DNA of 64,000 nt from NCBI GenBank assembly GCA_030015575.1, contig CM057340.1, positions 755,601,632 through 755,665,631 on the forward strand, read 5' to 3'. This stretch comes from Agapanthus africanus. Taxonomy: Eukaryota; Streptophyta; Magnoliopsida; Asparagales; Amaryllidaceae. A model generated the notes under the pieces. It saw nothing but the letters and a program-made list of their open reading frames with translations, ran no database searches and had not been told where the DNA came from. This document shows positions 32,816 to 45,332 of this stretch, one piece after another; the stretch's first letter is position 1; the number at the start of each line of letters is the position of its first letter. Position numbers and translations under genes: made by a program.

Positions 32816-34164
32816 TGATTAATCCAAAAAAATTTGTAGTTTACCGTAATCAGAAACGGCGTCGCTTTGCAGCTAGCCGGTGAGTACGGGTCGATCCGCA
32901 GAGATGTGTAATTTCTTGTTTTTGTGTTATAACGAGTTGATTCAGATTGATGTTTGGTTTTTGTTGATTGATTTAAAAACTAATTTATGTGATATGAAAG
33001 AACTCGTTAGGGTTAAGTCGAAGGTAGGGGTGTTGAGATCAATATTTTCACCTCTTTCAATGCCGTTGATTTAAGATTTTTAGAAAAATCACAACAATTA
33101 TTAGCAAAGGGGATTAGGATGATTGGGAAGAAACAAAGTTTCTTCCTCTAGATCCTTGTCCGTCCTTTCCTATTAATTGCTGTGATCTTCATGGACGTCA
33201 TATATGTCCGGCCTTTTATACTACGGTTCACCGTTACCTTGTAGGTAGGGTGCCGTAGGGGGCGGATCATACATGCGTGCATGAAGGTTTCGTTTTGAAA
33301 ATATGTTGGCATTGAAGGAGGTGAGAGACATCCATCTCTCACTCCCTCTCTTGTTCCTAACCCTAACGAGTGAGGATTTTACTCGCTCATTAGGGAATTA
33401 TTACAAAGAGACATTTTTGTTGCTTTATGTTTTTAGTGTAATTACTTACTTCTTACGACAGATTAAAAATAGCTAAACTAGTGAACTACAGCAAACAAAT
33501 GGATAACTAGGGCAAGTAATGATATTAAACTAAGGCAGGAATTAAATAAATTAAAAACTTACAAGAAAAGATGATGCTCTTGATCTCTCAACAGGTCTGA
33601 ATTTTTATTGATTGATAAGAGGCATGCATTTTACAGATCTTGAGTACAATTTATAAGCAACCAGTGAAGCTAGGGTTACAGACTCTCGTATACATGAAAT
33701 TACTGATTTGCCCCCTAAAAATCCCAACATATGAAACGACACACCGACACAAGAAGTCGGTGCCGACACGGGCACCATATGGCCGCAGTTCCGCGGCAAA
33801 GACATGCCTTTGGCCGCGGTTCCGCAGCCCTTTGGTGGGCTTGGCTCACCAACTTTCTGTGGTTGGTTTTTCTTCTCTTGGGCTTCCTAGTGTTCTCCAG
33901 ATCCTTAGTAAAAATTTGTAAGGATCTTTTGACCGTTTCACTTTCGTCTTTTGGACCTTGCACTGTTCTTCGTCTTGGCTTAAGTAAGATCCGTCTGCTG
34001 GTTGGTCAAAAGTCCATTTTCTGTAGCATCTTTCGTCTTTTTCACTGTATTTGTTCCAAGAGCCTGTATCCTGTATCATGCAACAAACGAGCGTCAAAAG
34101 TACCTGTTTACTTATAAAATGCATAAAAGTGGGGCATATGAATTGTAATATTATGATGTGAACA
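32816..34164 (-). repeat. 5' LTR (right) of element F
   Basis: 1349 bp, equal to the left LTR, ending GTGAACA before the duplicated target AGGAC. A minus-strand TATAAAAGG box lies near 33212. Confidence 0.96.
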
Positions 34165-34184
34165 AGGACGCGATGAGGCCGCTA

Positions 34185-34208
34185 CGTATTTACTATGAAG
34201 TAAATACG
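34185..34208 (-). other. Stem-loop near the LTR end of element D (left)
   Basis: CGTATTTACT-ATGA-AGTAAATACG, a perfect 10-bp stem. The right LTR copy at 38870-38893 has loop GTGA with the same stem, and E has the same stem with loop TCAG (52341-52362 and 60231-60256). Confidence 0.8.
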
Positions 34209-36673
34209 CTAAGCGTATCTAAGCAATATAAAAGTAAAGCACAAGAGACAAGATATAATTAAAACAGCAACTTTATTTATTCACATTATTTCTGTACAAT
34301 ACATGGAAAGTAAATACAACTGAAATAAAAAGCAATGCCTAAACAATGGCATAACAGAAAAAGAAAAGTACTGAAATGGAAAGTGTACAATGACTAGAGC
34401 TCGGGGTCTTCACTGAACTGGTTCAAGTCTTCAGCAGTGGGCTCGATCTCTGACGGGTCCAGATCACCTGACAACATTCAAAGAAGAAAGAAAGAGAATG
34501 TCGTCAGCGAACAGATCGTTCGATAAGTCCCAAAGATAAGGGAGAAGTGGAATAGACAGAATACGAAGATAGCTTTTAAAGTTGTATTATATTGTTATAA
34601 TATTGTATTTAGTATTAACGCTGTTGTTTGTAGCTTGGTACAGAAGGATGCCAGTGTATACGAGAGGAGTCTCTATATGCCAGAGACTAGAGGCAAATGG
34701 AAGTACATGGCTCCGTTATACAACCCAGAACAACGGCAATTGGATTCAGGTTATGTGTCTTAATCTTGCAGTCTCGTGCCACTTTTAACACCTTGCGTAC
34801 CAGTCTACCGCTTAACCCCGTGTTATCTTGATTGTATTGTTGTATTGTATTGTAACTTGAGTTGTCATGTAATATAGCTTATATGTTTGGATGACTGACC
34901 GAAACCATGATATCAGTAAACGGATGTAACTGGAGAATCATGTATGTAACTGTAGAATCATGGATATAACTGTATAATCATGTAAATAGAATGTATATCC
35001 ATGATTCGGTTCAGTCAAGTTGATAGATTTAATATATGGAATAATGGATTCATGGATTCATGTTAAATTTTAATATTGTAAATTGTAGATTGTAAACTGT
35101 AGATTTTACTTGAATCATATTCAAGTCAGATTATACTGAGACTCAAACTAAGTCAGACAATTAGAAAAGTAAATTGAAGTCCTGATTGTTTTGATATTAT
35201 CGGTAACCGCTGCACATGGCCGGCAGGATTTGTGTCTTTTTCAAAGATGATTACCGTATTGATAACACCGTTGTTAATTTGTCTACCTTAGATAGGCAAG
35301 CACCCACTTCTCCGGCTCCCTGAGACTCAAGAGATTGGTCCCACTTAAACCTATGTTTACTAGGGTCCTTAGGGTAATTTATAGAACTTGAGGGGGTTTT
35401 ATGTAAAAATACTTTTATATACTTTTCAAAATACACCCCAAGTATTTATTATTCGTCTTTAGAGTTGTAATGAATGTAGATTTTATATTGTGATATTTCT
35501 AGTGAAAATATCCTAATTTCATAAATAAAAGTATTTATTTGTAATATTGATTTGTATGGAATTCATGGTATTTTAAGGTAAATTGATTCTTGTGATTTTT
35601 TTAGAAAAAAGTGAAATATTTATAATAATTCAAAATAGATATTTTTACGTTACATATACATATATTTATATGAAAATAATTTTAGTATATATATAATATT
35701 CTAGAAATCTCGTTTTCTTAAGATGTCGTATTTTAAATCTTTCGAGACCGAATGCTCCTTGCGGAGGTCTGCATCTTACACTACTAAGCCCGAGGATGTG
35801 CGATAATCCGCACCATCCCGAACGGGTTCCCCAAATGGGTTGTAGTGGTGCTTTGCAAAGATTTGTATAAATACTAATCATTAAGGAAAAACGGTTTTAT
35901 TAATTATGGTATTTATTTGTAAAGATGTCGATTTCCCGTATTCTATGTTCCTGAGGGTATTGTGCTATGTTGCATATGAGTGTGTGAGGAGGTAGGTCAT
36001 TACCTCGTGATCTACTTAAAGGTATAGCATATTTTGTGATGTTAAATGTAGAATTGAAACTATGTGGTATTTAAATGAAAAATAAGGTAAAATGAAATAG
36101 CAATTACTTTATGATATGAAACTTGATCAATATGGTTGATTAGTGATTAATAGTCAACATGAATTGGTTTGAGCATGATTGTATTAAAGAAAATTGAAGT
36201 TTTATAAAGAAACCGAATCGAAAATCGGATTTGTTACGATTCCGTCGGGTTTTGTAATTCCGTATTTTAGAATAAGAATAGCGAAGATAGAATTAGGACA
36301 TACGAGTTGCGAACTAGACAAGAGGGAGATGGAAAGAATGTAGCTTCCGGTGCATCGTTTCGTCGCCGGGAGCTCCTACGGTCGTAGTCGGAATTTTGTC
36401 GGCGTTTCGCCGTAGCTTCGCTACTTGCTCGTTTTCAAAGTACAGTTTCTTGTAAATTTTTTAGAGTTTGGGGTGAGGGGGTAGTGTATAGGGTTGGTAT
36501 TTATAGGGATAGGTTAGGGTTATGGTAGATGAAGGGTTTTAATTTAAAAAATGTAAAAATGTATAAAAATAAATAGAGTAAATGGGGGTTAATGGTGTCT
36601 CTGGAAACGATCTCAGTAAATGTAGCATGCAGGGGGTTCAGAAGCCCAAGAGCCACAACTCTTCAGTTGACAA

Positions 36674-36785
36674 CTCGGCCGAATCGGCAACTCCGGCCGG
36701 CGGCGGCGGGCCGAGTCGGCCGGTCCGCCGGCCGAGTTGGCCGGTCCCCAAGCCGAGTTGGCCGATCCAGGACGAGTTCGATGGT
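36674..36785 (-). repeat. Cluster of GGCCGA/TCGGCC dyads in the LTR of element D
   Basis: Repeated short words (ACTCGGCCGAATCGG, GGGCCGAGTCGGCC, CCGAGTTGGCCG) occur in an otherwise AT-rich LTR. Equivalent clusters lie at 41366-41460, 49845-49940 and 57722-57812. In the element's sense they lie upstream of the TATAAATAC box. Confidence 0.75.
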
Positions 36786-36917
36786 CGGAGGGTGCCTCAT
36801 CGTTTGGTGATCTTACTAGTACATTTATTTTTTCTAGGGTAGTGGAATTTTTGGGAGTTAACACGTGTTGACTGTTGGTATTCTAAAAATTTCAAAACAA
36901 AATAATATTAAAAATAA

Positions 36918-36992
36918 TGTGGGGTATGGGATTTGAACTCTGGTGGCTTGGTTAAGCAATGCAAGGTATTACCAATGAGCTACAAGCTCCTT
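36918..36992 (-). other. tRNA/SINE-like module (A box and B box) in the LTR of element D, left copy
   Basis: On the minus strand it reads GCTTGTAGCTCATTGGTAA (A-box-like) and about 30 nt later AGAGTTCAAATCCCATACCC (B-box-like). Spacing and motifs are those of an internal RNA polymerase III promoter. No tRNA acceptor stem forms, so it is not a functional tRNA gene. Confidence 0.65.
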
Positions 36993-37237
36993 CTTGTAAT
37001 TATGGAGCTAAATAATTACTTAAAGAAATAACAGTAAATGTAAATACCTCAAGTATACATTAATTTTAAAGAAAATTTATTTTTGTACACTAAAAATGGA
37101 GTTGTTACATTCTTTTAACCTATAATTAAAAGGAAAAATAATTACTTATTTCTTGTGCTCAGGCTAAAATACCCCTTTATGGATTTTGAAAAAAATATTT
37201 TGAAAAAAATTTGTATATAAAATTTAGGGTTGTTACA

Positions 37238-37270
37238 TTCTACCCTCCTTATAAAAATTTCGTCCTCGAA
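37238..37270 (-). other. Polypurine tract region of element D
   Basis: On the minus strand, a TTCGAGGACGAAATTTTT-type conserved motif is followed by a purine-rich AAGGAGGGTAGAA directly before the LTR. This is the usual chromovirus 3' end. Confidence 0.82.
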
Positions 37271-37363
37271 ATTTGTAAAAGGAAAGTGTAACAAATTTAA
37301 GGAAAGTTTGGTGACTGGAGTGCAGACAGTGTGTGAAAAAAATAACAAGTTGGTGCAAGGGTT

Positions 37364-38613
37364 TTAAAAATGTGAAAAAGGCTTACCGATGTTACCTTGA
37401 CCTACAGTTTCGGCTTCTACGGCTACTAATGTGAAAGTTTGTCGCCGTGGTACATTTCTTCTAGCTGGAGGCACATTCTGTCCTTGGGGCTTGTTTCTCT
37501 GCCCTCGAGGCATGTTCCTCATTCCCTGATGGAATTGGTGAGTAGGCTGTGCAGGTGGTGGAGCAGGGAGTGCAAAACGAGGTGTTGGAGCCTGGATATC
37601 TGGCCGCTGCGGGTAGTTGGTGGGTGTGTGAGCTGGATTGCTATTATAAGGACAATTCCTAATTCCATGGTTGGATGCGCCACAAATTAGACACAAGCCT
37701 TTTGCGCGCCTACAGTCCTTCCACAAGTGTCCCTTTCTATGGAAGTAGTGGCAAATTTTTTCAGTTCTCCTGGTTCAAACGATGGCCTGGAAAAGGCTCC
37801 TCCTGCCATTTGAGTGGCAGGGCATTTCAAACCGGCAGGTTGGGGTCTGCCCCTCGCCTTTATCACTGCCTCATAACTGCGGGCAACTTACAAAGCATCT
37901 TCATGAGTCGGAAATTTCCCTGTGGCTAGTGCAGCCTGGATTTTCGTGTCCAAACTATATTGAAATCAACGGGCTCTGATCTCGTCCGTCGGTATCAAGT
38001 ATGCCGCAAATCTGTTACGGTCTTGTGTTAGCTGTGTAGTATGTGATATTAAAAAATTGAAATACTGTAACATATCTTACCGACTGAGCATGGTAAACTC
38101 AGCGTCATACTCATCTACTGACTTGACCCACATAGAACCTTGTTGTAGATGAATGAACTGTTGTTCTATGGCATACCTGGCAGTCACAGGGAAGTACTTC
38201 ATGTCGAACCTATCGCGAAAAGTCTTCCATTCAATGGGCTGATCAAGACGGTTTTCTTTCGCCTTCCACCAGTTCCGTGTATTGTCTGTGTGCTGTAATT
38301 TTGCCACACGAACCCAAGCTATATCTGGCACTTATGCCGCTGCCAGATCATCTTCTATAGTTTGTGCCCATTCTTCAGCTTCAAGTGGGCTTCCCTTTCC
38401 GGAGAACTGTTTGGGATGCAAAGCTCTAAATTGCTTTATCCCAGGTGCGTCAGTCTCGGGATGGTTCAAAAGCTGCTGTTGTCCCTCAAGGAGGCTGTGG
38501 ATCGCCTCAAGCAGAACTGTTTACTCGTTGGGTGGAGCAGGAACAGTAGGAACGATTGGTAGTGGAGGTGGAGTGTTGTTGAAGTTGGCGCTTGTGTTGG
38601 TTGGGGAATCCAT
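37364..38613 (-). pseudogene. gag remnant of element D with a conserved intron
   Basis: ATG at 38613 (minus). The product resembles gag of E: an N-terminal Asn/Pro-rich part, the capsid motif RNWWKAKENR and DAEFTMLSR, then a zinc knuckle CLICGASNHGIRNC near 37660-37700 and a basic Pro/Arg-rich tail. Two TAA stops (near 38519 and 38334) and further frame breaks after the intron make it non-coding now. A GT-AG intron at 38012-38080 matches intron 1 of E. The region corresponding to protease-RT-integrase is absent; the break lies just after the donor of E intron 2. Confidence 0.85.
38012..38080 (-). other. Putative spliceosomal intron in gag of element D
   Basis: 69 nt, GTAAGATATG at the 5' end and GTAACAG at the 3' end on the minus strand. 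It sits at the same codon position as E intron 1 and shares TATCACATA.TACACAGCTAA. Confidence 0.75.
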
Positions 38614-38818
38614 AACCTTGAATGAAAAAATTAAGTTAGGACAGATTCAAAGTATATGATTCAAGAAATATGAAATTGATAAGATTCAATGAACATGGAT
38701 TGTAAAGAATATTTTAGTTGCTGGTTCTTGTGTTATATTGCTTAGGTTGTTCACGCAGAATAGAACTGCATGATAGGATTTCATACAGCTCTGACCTGTA
38801 TGGGCCACCAACAAAACC

Positions 38819-41800
38819 TGTCATGCCCCGCTTCCCGGTATACGGGCAGAGGACGCGACGAGGCCGCTACGTATTTACTGTGAAGTAAATACGCTAAGCG
38901 TATCTAAGCAATATAAAAGTAAAGCACAAGAGACAAGATATAATTAAAACGGCAACTTTATTTATTCACATTCTTTCTGTGCAATACATGGAAAGTAAAT
39001 ACAACTGAAATAAAAAGCAATGCCTAAACAATGGCATAACAGAAAAAGAAAAGTACTGAAATGGAAAGTGTACAATGACTAGAGCTCGGAGTCTTCACTG
39101 AACTGGTCTAAGTCTTCAGCAGTGGGCTCGATCTCTGACGGGTCCAGATCACCTGACGACATTCAAAGAAGAAAGAAAGAGAATGTCGTCAGCGAACAGA
39201 TCGCTCGGTAAGTCCCATAGATAAGGGAGAAGTAGAATAGACAGAATAAGAAGGTAGCTTTTAAAGTTGTATTATATTGTTATAATGTTGTATTTAGTAT
39301 TAACGATGATGTTTGTAGCTTGGTACAGAAGGATGCCAGTGTATACGAGAGGAGTCTCTATATGCCAGAGACTAGAGGCAAATGGAAGTACACGGCTCCG
39401 TTATACAACCCGGAACAACGGTAATTGGATTCAGGTTAAGTGTCTTAATCTTGCAGCCTCGTGCCATTTTTAACACCTTCCGTACCAGTCTACCCCTTAA
39501 CCCCGTGTTATCTTGATTGTATTGTTGTATTATATTGCAACTTGAATTTTCATGTAATATAGATTGTATGTTTGGATGACTGGCCGAAACCATGATATCA
39601 GTAAACGGATGTAACTGGAGAATCATGTATGTAACTGTATAATCATGTAAATAGAATGTATATCTATGGTTTGGTTCGGTCAAGTTGATAGATTTAATAT
39701 ATGGAATAATGGATTGATGGATTCATGTTGAATTGTAATATTGTAGATTGTAGATTGTAGATTATAGATTATACTTGAATCATACTCAAGTCAGATTATA
39801 CTGAGACTCAAACTGAGTCAGACAATTAGAAAAGTAAATTGAAGTCCTGGTTGTTTTGATGTTATCGGTAACCGCTGCACATGGGCAGCAGGATTTGTGT
39901 CTTTTCCAAAGACGATTACCGTATTGATAACACCGTTGTTAATTTGTCTACCTTAGATAGGCAAGCACCCACTTCTCCGGCTTCCTGAGGCTCAAGAGAT
40001 TGGTCCCGCTTAAACCTATGTTTACTAGGGTCCTTAGGGTAATTTATAGAACTTGAGGGGGTTTTATGTAAAAATACTTTTATATACTTTTCAAAATACA
40101 CCCCAAGTATTTATTATTCGTCTTTAGAGTTGTAATGAATGTAGATTTTATATTGTGATATTTCTAGTGAAAATATCCTAATTTCATAAATAAAGGTATT
40201 TATTTGTAATATTGATTTGTATGGAATTCATGGTATTTTAAGGTAAATTGATTCTTTTGATTTTTTTTAGAAAAAAGTGGAATATTTATAATAATTCAAA
40301 ATAGATATTTTTATGTTACATATACATATATTTATATGAAAATAATTTTAGTATATATATAATATTCTAGAAATCTTGTTTTCTTAAGATGTCGTATTTT
40401 AAATCTTTCGAGACCAAATGCTCCTTGCGGAGGTCTGCATCTCGCACTACTAAGCCTGAGGATGTGCGATAATCCGCACCATCCCGAACGGGTTCTCCAA
40501 ATGAGTTGTAGTGGCGCTTTGCAAAGATTTGTATAAATACTAATCATTAAGGGAAAACGATTTTATTAATTATGGTATTTATTTGTAAAGATGTCGATTT
40601 CCCGTATTCTATATTCCTGAGGTATTATGCTATGTTGCATATGAGTGTGTGAGGAGGTAGGTCATTACCTCGTGATCTACTTAAAGGTATAGCAAGTTTT
40701 GTGATGTTAAATGTAGAATTGAAACTATGTGGTATTTAAATGAAAAATACGGTAAAATGAAATAGCAATTACTTTATGATATGAAACTTGATCAATATGG
40801 TTGATTAGTGATTAATAGTCAACATGAATTGGTTTGAGCATGATTGTATTAAAGAAAATTGAAGTTTTATAAAGAAACCGAATCGAAAATCGGATTTGTT
40901 CTGATTCCGTCGGGTTTTGTAATTTCGTATTTTAGAATAAGAATAGCGAAGATAGAATTGGGACTTACGAGTTGCGAACTAGACAAGAGGGAGATGGAAA
41001 GAACGTAGCTTCCGGTGCGTCGTTTTGTCGCCGGGAGCTCCTAGGGTCGTAGTCGGAATTTCGTCGGCGCTTCGCCGTAGCTTCGCTACTTGCTCGTTTT
41101 TCTAGTACACAAGGTTTCTTGAAAATTCTTAAGAGTTGACTCCGAGTTTGGGGTGAGGGGGTACTGTGTAGGGTAGGTATTTATAGGGTTAGGCTAGGGT
41201 TAGGGTAGATGAAGGGTTTTAATTTAAAAAAAATGTAAAAATGTATTAAAAAAATCATTAAAGATGGAGTAAATGGGGGTTAATGGTGTCTCTGGAAACG
41301 ATCTTAGTAAATGAAGCATGCAGGGGGGTTCAGAAGCCCAAGAGCCACAACTCTTCAGTTGATAACTCGGCCGAATCGACAACTCCGGCCGGCGGCGGCG
41401 GGCCGAGTTGGCCGGTCCGCCGGCAGAGTTGGACGATCCGTGCCGAGTTTGATGGTCGGAGGGTGCCTCGTCGTTTGGTGATCTTACCGGTACATTTATT
41501 TTTTCTAGGGTAGTAGGATTTTTGGGAGTTAACTCGTGTTGACTGTTGGTATTCTAAAAATTTCAAAACAAAATAATATTAAAATAATGTGGGGTATGGG
41601 ATTTGAACTCTGGTGGCTTGGTTCAGCAGTGCAAGGTATTACCAATGAGCTAAAAGCTCTTTCTTGTAATTATGGAGCTAAATAATTACTTAAAGTAATA
41701 ACAGTAAATGTATATACCCCAAGTATACATTAATTTTAAAGCAAAATTTTTTTTGTAAACTAAAAATGGAGTTGTTACATTCTTTTAACTTGTAATTAAA

Positions 41801-41907
41801 AAGCAAAATAATTACTTATATCTTGTGCTCAGGCTAAAATACCCCTTTATGGATTTTGAAAAAAATATTTTGAAAAAAATTTGTATAGGAAATTTATGGT
41901 TGTTACA
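38819..41907 (-). repeat. Right LTR (5' LTR in sense) of element D
   Basis: 3089 bp, TGTCATGCCCCGC...TTGTTACA on the plus strand, matching 21709-21744 plus 34170-37237. It carries a minus-strand TATAAATAC box near 41178, a tRNA-like module and the terminal stem-loop. No standard PBS follows it (see findings). Confidence 0.94.
41588..41662 (-). other. tRNA/SINE-like module in the LTR of element D, right copy
   Basis: Same module as 36918-36992. Minus strand: GCTTTTAGCTCATTGGTAA, then AGAGTTCAAATCCCATACCC. Confidence 0.65.
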
Positions 41908-42053
41908 GTATGTTCCGTGGCTTACTCACGATATGATACTCTGCCTAAGTCACCTTAGGATATATAATTGCTTGTACTTCCTTCCTTGATTCTATATATC
42001 CTTTGATTCAATTGCAATATTCTTATCAAATCCTGTTTCTTGTTCCGGCCACT

Positions 42054-43266
42054 ATGTCGCCGAAGACTACGAGCGCCCAGAGGGCTGCCGCCAGAGATGA
42101 GATTAGAGCAGGCTTGTCTGAGATGAGGACCGACCAAGGCGGTACGCCTAACCCTCAGGGACAGACCGATCCCCCTTCTCCAGGAAGGATAGCTAGGCTG
42201 GAAGCGAGCATTCAGGATTTGCACCAGATGGTTGGATGCCTAGTTGAGGCCAGCCGAGCACCGAGATCCGATGATGTTCCTTCTACTACGGGGTCCGTGA
42301 TTGTACCTGCTGACCAGACAGCTGTACCTGCTGCTACCGAGACCATCCCCGTATCATTACAGGAGTTTATGAGGCTGAAGCCTCCATTTTTTACCGGCAC
42401 AGATGCAGCGGAGGATCTATAGACATTCCTTGACAGGATGGCCAGGATTTGTCGTTCGTTGAGATGTTCTGATGAGAGATCGGTCGAGCTTGTGAGTTTT
42501 CATCTGGAGGGTCTTGCTCAGACGTGATGCGAGTCAGTTGAGAGAGGCCGAGCTGCATGTCTACCTCCTATGACCTGGGATGAGTTCACAGCGATGTTTC
42601 TCGCTCGTTTCCTTCCGAAGAGCGTCCGGGATGCTCGAGCCCGTAGTTTCGACTCTTTGCACAAGACTCCTAGGATAACCATGTCCGAGTACGACATTCA
42701 GTTTACTTAGTTGTCCATATATGCTCCTTACTTGGTGAACAGTGAAGAGAAATGCATAAATAGATTCGTACGAGGCCTTGACACACAATTGTTTCTTTCT
42801 ATCGGCACCCAGCACTTCGACACCTATGCTGCAGCGATAGACGCGGCTATATTAGTTGAGGCATTTTTACGGCTACAGTGCCGAAGAGGATTCATACAGG
42901 TATATCAGCTCCAGTTCTTTTAGGCAGAGATATGACAGGCAGAGGCCGTGGTGGTGGTCGAGGCATGATGTGAGGCCAGTTATTCAGTCCATATTTACCG
43001 GGACACCAGTCGTCGCTAGGAAGTTTTCGATGTGGGAGTCCGCAGCACCGTGTCAGACATTGTCCCATGAGGCGCCAGGGTGAGGCGACAGTTCCACATA
43101 TGACTTTACCACCTTCACACCCTCCTCCGAGCGCTTTACTTCCTATACCTGTTGTTACTCCACGCCAGATTGATTCCCCGAGAGGCCGTTGTCATGGCAA
43201 TCCTTTTCAGAGAGGACGAGGCGGCAGAGGCCGAGGACAGCCGGGTACCGGCAGAGGACAGGCCTG
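42054..43266 (+). pseudogene. Element C gag (decayed)
   Basis: ATG at 42054 begins MSPKTTSAQRAAARDEI. About 100 residues later EFMRLKPPFFTGTDAAEDL starts the chromovirus gag domain, which breaks at TAG 42419-42421. Further stops (42526-42528 TGA, 42708-42710 TAG) and frameshifts follow. Capsid-like patches MTWDEFTAMFLARFLP and MSEYDIQFT are readable. The zinc knuckle near 43025-43070 has lost its first Cys. The tail is Arg/Gly-rich (FQRGRGGRGRGQ). Unlike E, there is no intron after the YDIQFT motif. Confidence 0.85.
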
Positions 43267-43795
43267 AGTTTTCGCTTTGACTCCTCAGGATGCGCAGGCA
43301 TCGAACGCAGTGGTGACATGTACTCTTCCATTGTGTTCCTTTGACGCGTGTGTATTATTCAACGCATTCTTATGTATTTACATACTTTGTACCTAGGCTG
43401 GGCCGAGATTCGTCTTTGCTTGATCAGTCGCTAGTTGTTATTACACCCGTAGGCGAGTCTTTTGTCGGTCGACATGTATTTCGATCGTGTTTTGTTTGTA
43501 TCGGAGATAGGGATTATTTTGTTGATTTGTTTCTTCTCAATATGTTAAATTTTGACATTTTTCTGGGCATGGACTAGTTAGCCACATGTTATGCGTCCGT
43601 GGACTGCCGTGAGAAGGCAGCCAAATTTAGTTTTTCGGGGGAGCCAGTTCTTGTTATTCAGGGAGACTGTAGTGCCACCCTCCCTAGTCTAATTTCTTCC
43701 CTTCGTGCTAGTCGTCTCTTAAGGAAAGGATGTCAGGGATTCTTAGAGTATATACGTGATGCTGGAGCCACAGAGGTCCCATTGGACTAGGTTCC
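43267..43795 (+). pseudogene. Element C protease region (decayed)
   Basis: The expected DSGA active site near 43355 is altered: the Asp codon reads AAC (Asn) and the following residues are disrupted. The downstream patch NFDIFLGMD (protease C-terminal region) is readable, and then TAG. The protease is inactive. Confidence 0.75.
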
Positions 43796-44576
43796 GATTG
43801 TAAGCGATTTTTCCGATTTCTTTCCTGACGAGTTGCCTAGATTGCCACCAGAGCGCGATATCGAGTTCTGCATTGACTTGATCCCCGGCACGGGGCCTAT
43901 TTCTATACCTCTATATCGGATGGCCCCAGCGGAGCTTAGAGAGCTGAAGGATCAGTTGCAAGATTTTCTAGATAAATGGCTTATTCGTCTGAGTGTGTCA
44001 CCTTAGGGAGCCTCTATTCTATTCATCAAGAAGAAGGACGACGGTATGCGATTGTGCATCGATTATCGTCAATTGAATCGAGTTACTGTGCAGAATAGAT
44101 ATCCCCTACCTCGCATTGACAATTTGTTTGATCGGCTCCAGTGTGCGGGACATTTCTTGAAGATTGACTTGCAATCGGGTTATCATCGGTTGCGGGTTCG
44201 GAATGATGACATTCCGAAGACTGCTTTTTGTACACGTTATAGGAATTACGAGTTTTTGGTGATGTCGTTTGGACTCACCAATGCCCCGGTTGCATTCATG
44301 GATTTGATGAACAGCATATTCAGGCCGTTTCTTGACCAGTTCATCATCGTGTTCATCGACGATATTCTAGTATACTCCCGGAGTCGAGAGGAGCACGGGC
44401 AGCATTTGAGGATTACGTTGCAGACTTTGAGGGAGCACTAATTGTTCGCTAAATTCTCCAAGTGCGTTTTCTGGCTTGACAACGTCGATATCTTGGGTCA
44501 CGTGGTTACGAGACATAGTATACGTGTGGACCTGAAAAAGATCGAGGACGTTCAGCACTGACCCATACTTGTATCA
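43796..44576 (+). pseudogene. Element C reverse transcriptase (decayed)
   Basis: RT motifs [47 protein letters not shown] and catalytic [12 protein letters not shown] are present. Stops occur at 44004-44006 (TAG), 44440-44442 (TAA) and 44561-44563 (TGA). All but the last lie where relatives have Gln; the last replaces a Trp. The catalytic FIDD is intact but the frame is not. Confidence 0.9.
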
Positions 44577-45332
44577 GTGACGGAGATTCGAAACTTCTTA
44601 GGTTTGGCCGGCTACTATCGACGCTTTGTTCAGGATTTTTCTCGTGTCGCTACACTGTTGACCGGGTTGACCCGGAAGGGAGTTCCTTTTTCTTTTGACC
44701 GAGACATGCGAGCAGAGTTTTCAGCAGTTGAAGGCTCGTTTGACGACTGCACCAGTTTTATCCTTGCCATCAGGTTCTGGCAGCTTTGTCGTTTATTGCG
44801 ATGCTCCTCGAGTGGGTTTAGGCTGTGTGTTGATACAGCACGGCAGGTCGTCGCCTACTCTTCTTGGCAGTTGAAGAAGCACAAGCAGAACTATCCCACT
44901 CATGACTTAGAGATGGACGCGGTGGTTTTTGCACTCAAGATCTGGAGACACTACTTATACGGCGAGTCGTGCCAGATATTCATGGATCACAAGAGCTTAA
45001 AGTATATCTTCCATCAGCAGGATCTGAATTTGAGACAGCGCCGTTGGATAGAGCTTGTGAAGGACTATGACTGCGAGAATCTTTATCATCCGGGCAAGGT
45101 GAATGTTGTGGCTGATGCCATGAGTCGGAGGCCCGGCGGTAGTTTTTTCTATTTGAGCACAGTTCAGAAACAGTCTTCCACAGATTGGCAAATCTTATGC
45201 GACAGCCGAATACAGTTTGAGTTTACTTCGACCAGAAGAAAGCTCGCCCATGTCCGCGCCCTTCCACAGTTACTTGGTCGCATTCGGGAGGCACAGTCTG
45301 ACGATGCTCGTTTGTCAGAGATCATGGAGTAG
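44577..45332 (+). pseudogene. Element C RT end and RNase H (decayed)
   Basis: [20 protein letters not shown] (RT thumb/connection) is followed by a one-base frame change around 44718-44850, then RNase H patches [20 protein letters not shown] and [11 protein letters not shown], ending with [16 protein letters not shown]. Confidence 0.9.

Larger units (their letters stand above)
21745..34164 (-). mobile_element. Element F: complete Athila-type Ty3/gypsy retrotransposon
   Basis: The element is 12.4 kb, with 1349-bp LTRs at both ends (21745-23093 and 32816-34164) flanked by the 5-bp duplication AGGAC (21740-21744 and 34165-34169). The minus-strand order is PBS for tRNA-Asp, leader, gag-pro-RT-RNase H-integrase in one frame (31689 to 25897), an extra 322-aa ORF (25415 to 24447), a long 3' non-coding region, PPT and 3' LTR. 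The tRNA-Asp PBS, DLGAS protease signature and extra ORF after integrase are Athila features. About 19 LTR mismatches by eye (about 1.4 %) make it young, yet the polyprotein has five in-frame stops and no frameshift. Confidence 0.97.
34165..37237 (-). repeat. Left LTR (3' LTR in sense) of element D, main part
   Basis: It continues from 21744 after the AGGAC duplication (34165-34169) and aligns with 38855-41907. It carries the stem-loop 34185-34208, a GC-rich dyad cluster 36674-36785 and a tRNA-like module 36918-36992. It ends TTGTTACA at 37237, the complement of an LTR start TGTAACAA. Confidence 0.93.
21709..41907 (-). mobile_element. Element D: gag-only, non-autonomous relative of E, split by Athila element F
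   Basis: The left LTR is 21709-21744 plus 34170-37237 (interrupted by F), and the right LTR is 38819-41907. Both are about 3.1 kb and are the reverse complement of the LTRs of E. The internal region is only 1581 bp (37238-38818) and holds a gag remnant and a polypurine tract. Protease, RT, RNase H and integrase are absent, so mobilisation would have needed proteins from an E-like element. Flanks are GTATT (21704-21708) and GTATG (41908-41912), a 5-bp duplication with one mismatch. It inserted into the leader of C. Confidence 0.9.
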
